Source: an uncultured delta proteobacterium (GTDB lineage Bacteria; Desulfobacterota; WTBG01; CAIYCZ01). Taken from it: 9,683 nucleotides of DNA. The translations under genes were made by a program, and so were the position numbers. This document shows, piece by piece, positions 7,533 through 9,683 of the stretch. The stretch lies in assembly GCA_903924805.1 (NCBI GenBank), contig CAIYCZ010000384.1, forward strand, positions 1 through 9,683. Reading direction: 5' to 3'. Numbering within the stretch: position 1 is the first letter of the stretch; each line of letters begins with the position of its first letter. The notes beneath the pieces were generated by a model. It was not told the DNA's origin. It did not search any database and was given only the letters and a program-made list of their open reading frames with translations.

Positions 7533-7757
7533 ATTCTGAAATGACAAATGCCAAAGCTCAAATGCCAAATTAAATCCAAAACCAAAATGTCAAAGATGCC
7601 CGTATATTTAATCATTTGAACTTTGACATTTATTTGACATTTGGATTTTAAAATTTGACATTTTAAACCCGGCATTTGGATTTTGAACTTTGTTTAGTCA
7701 CAAAAATTTTCGGGATTAGAAATTTGAATTCAGGATTTAAACCAAAGGAGATACAGT
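7533..7757. repeat. AT-rich inverted-repeat element, TTTGACATTT family
   Basis: This 225-bp gap is built of CAAATG/CATTTG words. TTTGACATTT occurs three times (7622-7631, 7633-7642, 7654-7663) and once inverted as AAATGTCAAA (7585-7594), so 7570-7595 can fold against 7622-7650, which also carries TTTGGATTTT against AAATCCAAAA. A second outer pairing joins CAAATGCC-like words near 7546-7566 to GGCATTTGGATTTT (7671-7684). No gene is apparent. The structure suggests a dispersed non-coding repeat; mobility is inferred. The end of the gap carries the ribosome site of the next gene. Confidence 0.6.
7744..7750 (+). promoter_or_regulatory. Ribosome binding site selecting a GTG start
   Basis: AAAGGAG, a near-ideal site, lies 7 bp before GTG at 7758. 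No in-frame ATG has such a site; the next ATG (7791, codon 12) has none and would remove the amphipathic N-terminus typical of NuoI-like subunits. Confidence 0.75.
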
Positions 7758-8303
7758 GTGTGGTTATCAAGTAAGATAAAACAGGTGCTCATGGCATTAA
7801 AGCCGGGCGTTGTGACCCTCAAATATCCCTATGAGCCGCATCCGGTTCCGCCCGATTTCAGAGGACAGCCGTACTGGGATCATCACAAGTGTGTCGGCTG
7901 CGGCGGCTGTGCTGCCCACTGCCCGGCCAGAACCATTATGGTGCGGGACCTCTGCCAGGAGGTACGGGTCATGCTCTATGACGGTTCGCGCTGTACCTAC
8001 TGCGGAAGATGTTCAGATGTGTGCCCGGAAGATGCAATTACCATGACCGATAAATTTGAGCTGGCAACCGGTGACAAGCGGGACGTAACCCAGAGCATGG
8101 AGCTGTTTATGGCGACCTGCAAGCGCTGCGGACGCTGCTACGAGCATGAGACCGTCAATGCCATAGACAGAATGAGCCTGAAGGGATTCCGCTATGACAA
8201 CCTTGAGATGCGGGCGGTTATCCCCGTGAGCACCGAGCATCTGGATACCGCGCTTCTGGAAAAGACCGAGAAATACAAACGGCCCGAGAAATTAGGAGAA
8301 TAG
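7758..8303 (+). CDS. hyfH: Hydrogenase ferredoxin-type subunit, NuoI/HycF/HyfH family
   Basis: A 181-residue protein carrying two [4Fe-4S] clusters that move electrons between the soluble input module and the small subunit at the membrane. The binding motifs are CVGCGGCAAHCP (45-56) and CTYCGRCSDVCP (79-90). A third group, CKRCGRC (121-127), lacks the fourth Cys-Pro of a standard ferredoxin site; extra C-terminal cysteines also occur in HycF/HyfH relatives. The N-terminus, with KIKQVLMALKPGVVTLKYPYEP, looks like the membrane-lying helix region of NuoI. The chosen start is GTG, supported by the AAAGGAG site. The gene ends 3 bp before the small-subunit gene, so the two are surely co-transcribed. 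Confidence 0.92.
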   Translation: MWLSSKIKQVLMALKPGVVTLKYPYEPHPVPPDFRGQPYWDHHKCVGCGGCAAHCPARTIMVRDLCQEVRVMLYDGSRCTYCGRCSDVCPEDAITMTDKFELATGDKRDVTQSMELFMATCKRCGRCYEHETVNAIDRMSLKGFRYDNLEMRAVIPVSTEHLDTALLEKTEKYKRPEKLGE

Positions 8304-8306
8304 CCC

Positions 8307-8837
8307 ATGTTAGCAAATCTTGCCAAAAAGATGTTTTCGAAATCCCTGTGGGTGTATCACTGCAATTCCGGCGCCTGCAATGGATGCGATATAGAGATTC
8401 TCAATGTGCTGACCCCCTACTACGATGTTGAGCGGTTCGGGATAAAGCTTGTGTCATCGCCCCGTCACGCAGACGTGATGCTCATCTCGGGGGCGGTGAC
8501 CAGGGCGACGCTGCCTCTGGTGAAGCGCGTCTACCAGGCAATGCCTGCACCAAAGCTCGTGTTTGGCATCGGCTCCTGCACCATCGGCGGGAACATGTGG
8601 TTTGACTGCTACAATGTGTGCGGCGGCGCTGAGAAGGCGGTGCCGGTTAATTACTTTGTTCCCGGCTGCCCTCCCCGGCCGGAAGCTATTATTTACGGCG
8701 TTGCCCTGGCACTGGGGCTTGTTGACAAAAAAGCCGCGCCAATCGAATTGAAGCAGATGGAGTTCCCGATTGACATATACGAGCGCAACAAAGCGTGGGA
8801 AGAGAGAAACGTCATATACAAGTTACTGGATGATTAA
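8307..8837 (+). CDS. hyfI: Group 4 [NiFe] hydrogenase small subunit, NuoB/HycG/HyfI family
   Basis: A 176-residue small subunit that holds the [4Fe-4S] cluster nearest the NiFe site. The likely ligands are C24 and C27 in GACNGCDIEI (22-31), C91 in GIGSCTIGG (87-95) and C121 in VPGCPPRPEAI (118-128), the usual NuoB arrangement. C19 is an extra cysteine just before the first pair, seen often in this group. The protein is short, with one cluster, as expected for group 4 rather than uptake hydrogenases, and has no Tat signal, in keeping with a cytoplasmic-facing enzyme. AGGAGA (8294-8299) lies 7 bp before the ATG and overlaps the end of the ferredoxin-subunit gene. It is the last structural subunit of the cluster. 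Confidence 0.95.
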   Translation: MLANLAKKMFSKSLWVYHCNSGACNGCDIEILNVLTPYYDVERFGIKLVSSPRHADVMLISGAVTRATLPLVKRVYQAMPAPKLVFGIGSCTIGGNMWFDCYNVCGGAEKAVPVNYFVPGCPPRPEAIIYGVALALGLVDKKAAPIELKQMEFPIDIYERNKAWEERNVIYKLLDD

Positions 8838-8840
8838 GGA

Positions 8841-8920
8841 TAAATCTCCCCTGCCCCCTCTTTATGAAAGAGGGGACTGTTTTCCCCCTTTTGGTAAAGG
8901 GGGAATTGAGGGGGATTTTA
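8841..8920. repeat. Full-length G/C-tract palindromic element, double hairpin with inverted ends
   Basis: An 80-bp element starting 3 bp after the small-subunit stop. Its ends, TAAATCTCCCCT (8841-8852) and AGGGGGATTTTA (8909-8920), are imperfect inverted repeats. Inside are two hairpins: CCCCTCTTT/AAAGAGGGG (8855-8863, 8867-8875; loop ATG) and TTCCCCCTTT/AAAGGGGGAA (8882-8891, 8896-8905; loop TGGT). The right half matches the partial copy at 4-42. Such elements are dispersed, non-autonomous repeats in many genomes. Lying between the hydrogenase genes and the regulator, its hairpins could also protect the upstream mRNA end or reduce read-through, but no U-run follows. Confidence 0.75.
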
Positions 8921-8954
8921 GAAGGAAAAATATTGCAACTCATTGGAGTAATAG

Positions 8955-9356
8955 ATGGCAAAAAAGATTTTAATCGTTGATGATGATCAGGATCAGGTAG
9001 CAAGCCTTGCACACGTGCTCAAAAACAAGGGCTATGAAATTGCTGAAGCATATAACGGCTCTCAATGCCTGAAAAAGCTGGTGGAGGAAAAGCCTGATTT
9101 AATACTACTTGATATTATGATGGATACTGATACCGAGGGGTTTGAAATAGCCAATCAGATACGCAGCAAGCGGCCTGCATCGAAGTACAGGAATTTCAAA
9201 GACATCCCCATCATCATGCTCACCGCCATCAATCAGGTAACCAACTCCCGATTTTCACTCGACATGGAAGAGAGCTTCCTGCCCGGCGTACAGGATTTCC
9301 TGACCAAGCCGGTGAGATTTGACGAGTTGCTCAAGGCGGTTCAGAAATATATATAA
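8955..9356 (+). CDS. Single-domain response regulator (receiver only)
   Basis: A 133-residue CheY-like receiver with no output domain. The acidic pocket is D9-D10-D11 in LIVDDDQDQ, the phospho-acceptor is D53 in LILLDIMMD, the switch Thr is T90 in IIMLTAI, and the conserved Lys is K118 in FLTKPV. It is about 10-15 residues longer than CheY because of extended loops at about 70-83 and 97-112. GGAG (8945-8948) lies 6 bp before the ATG. It is on the same strand as the hydrogenase genes, 117 bp after the last one and behind the palindromic element, and is followed by a strong terminator. It may signal through protein contacts in a phosphorelay; no histidine kinase is in the window, so its partner and any link to hydrogenase control are unknown. 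Confidence 0.93.
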   Translation: MAKKILIVDDDQDQVASLAHVLKNKGYEIAEAYNGSQCLKKLVEEKPDLILLDIMMDTDTEGFEIANQIRSKRPASKYRNFKDIPIIMLTAINQVTNSRFSLDMEESFLPGVQDFLTKPVRFDELLKAVQKYI

Positions 9357-9382
9357 CTGTGCAGTCGCCATCGTTATAAAGC

Positions 9383-9417
9383 AAAAGCCATGATGCAGTC
9401 AGTATCATGGCTTTTTT
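9383..9417 (+). terminator. Rho-independent terminator, probably working on both strands
   Basis: A perfect 12-bp inverted repeat, AAAAGCCATGAT (9383-9394) and ATCATGGCTTTT (9404-9415), encloses a 9-base loop and runs into TTTTTT (9412-9417). It lies 27 bp after the response regulator stop and ends the operon. The A-run at its left side gives a T-run on the other strand, so it could also end the convergent gene at 9500-9683. Confidence 0.9.
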
Positions 9418-9499
9418 AATTTGTGAGAAGCATTCCCCGGATTTCCAAGATTACCAAGAGAGGAGAGAAAAAGGGGGTGCTACTTTTTGTAACGCTGCT

Positions 9500-9683
9500 T
9501 TAACTCTCTGAAACTTTGTATTTTGCACTATGACTTTCCGTGTCGGCCCGGTGGGCACTCAGGTCAGCAGCAACTCCGTCAACCTTTTTATTGAGTTCCT
9601 GGATGAGGGAAGAATTCAGTTCAATCTTTTCGCTCAATTCTTCTTTAGTATCATCAATTTTCTTGTTCAGTACTGCATGACCT
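9500..9683 (-). CDS. C-terminal part of a predicted coiled-coil protein (cut by window end)
   Basis: Reading the minus strand from 9682, an open frame gives 60 residues and ends at TAA (9502-9500); the N-terminal part and start lie beyond the window. The peptide opens GHAVLNKKIDDTKEEL, runs through a lysine/glutamate-rich stretch with hydrophobic residues in heptad-like spacing (VLNKKID, LSEKIEL, LIQELNKKV, VAADL), and ends SAHRADTESHSAKY followed by KVSES. This looks like a coiled-coil C-terminus. No catalytic motif can be seen and I assign no function. It is convergent with the hydrogenase operon and shares its terminator. Short Lys/Glu-rich frames can occur by chance, but the heptad pattern and the lack of stops across the whole available length support a real gene. 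Confidence 0.62.
   Translation of the reverse strand, partial: GHAVLNKKIDDTKEELSEKIELNSSLIQELNKKVDGVAADLSAHRADTESHSAKYKVSES

Noticed and set aside
7538..7695. Repeated TTTGACATTT words resembling a CRISPR array
   Set aside because: Copies are only 10 bp, irregularly spaced and partly inverted, with no spacers of constant length and no cas genes.
8770..8973. Small + strand open frame across the small-subunit end and the palindromic element
   Set aside because: It is out of frame with the small subunit, reads through the repeat and has no motif or ribosome site.

Overview
The window carries most of one operon, on the + strand, for a membrane-bound group 4 [NiFe] hydrogenase of the formate-hydrogenlyase / Hyc-Hyf type. 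It probably comes from an anaerobic bacterium. The gene set, the moderately GC-rich coding sequence with AT-rich gaps, and the many short inverted-repeat elements would suit Nitrospirota or Desulfobacterota. That placement is inference; no rRNA or other phylogenetic marker is present.

Layout. 1-141: half of a G/C-tract palindromic repeat, then the leader of the first gene. 142-1065: NuoH/HyfC-type membrane subunit. 1104-3110: FdhF-like molybdopterin protein. 3113-4171: HydB/AsrA-like multi-FeS protein. 4172-4365: inverted-repeat element. 4405-5238: HydG/AsrB-like FAD/NAD(P)/[2Fe-2S] reductase. 5238-5747: HycI-type maturation protease. 5748-5861: repeat-rich gap. 5862-7532: NuoC-NuoD-type fused [NiFe] large subunit. 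7533-7757: repeat-rich gap. 7758-8303: NuoI/HyfH-type ferredoxin subunit. 8307-8837: NuoB/HyfI-type small subunit. 8841-8920: second copy of the G/C-tract element. 8955-9356: single-domain response regulator. 9383-9417: terminator. 9500-9683, minus strand: C-terminal end of a coiled-coil protein running off the window.

How the parts fit. HyfC-, HyfG-, HyfH- and HyfI-like subunits make the H2-active membrane arm. The proton-pumping NuoL/M-like (HyfB/HyfF) subunits are not in the window and would be expected upstream. Formate hydrogenlyase would use a HycB-type linker to formate dehydrogenase. Here the linker position is taken by a HydB-like FeS protein and a HydG-like flavoprotein, the pair that serves as NAD(P) module in group 3b hydrogenases/sulfhydrogenases. 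The protease gene would mature the large subunit by removing its C-terminal tail.

Most notable point: the FdhF-like subunit aligns with formate dehydrogenase H over its length, but the Sec/Cys molybdenum-ligand position is Gly and the catalytic Arg position is Ala. It is therefore unlikely to be an ordinary formate dehydrogenase. The predicted complex may be an NAD(P)H-linked, energy-converting hydrogenase with a repurposed molybdopterin subunit. A second pattern is that every operon gap longer than 100 bp is filled by a different inverted-repeat or low-complexity repeat element, usually starting right after a stop codon.
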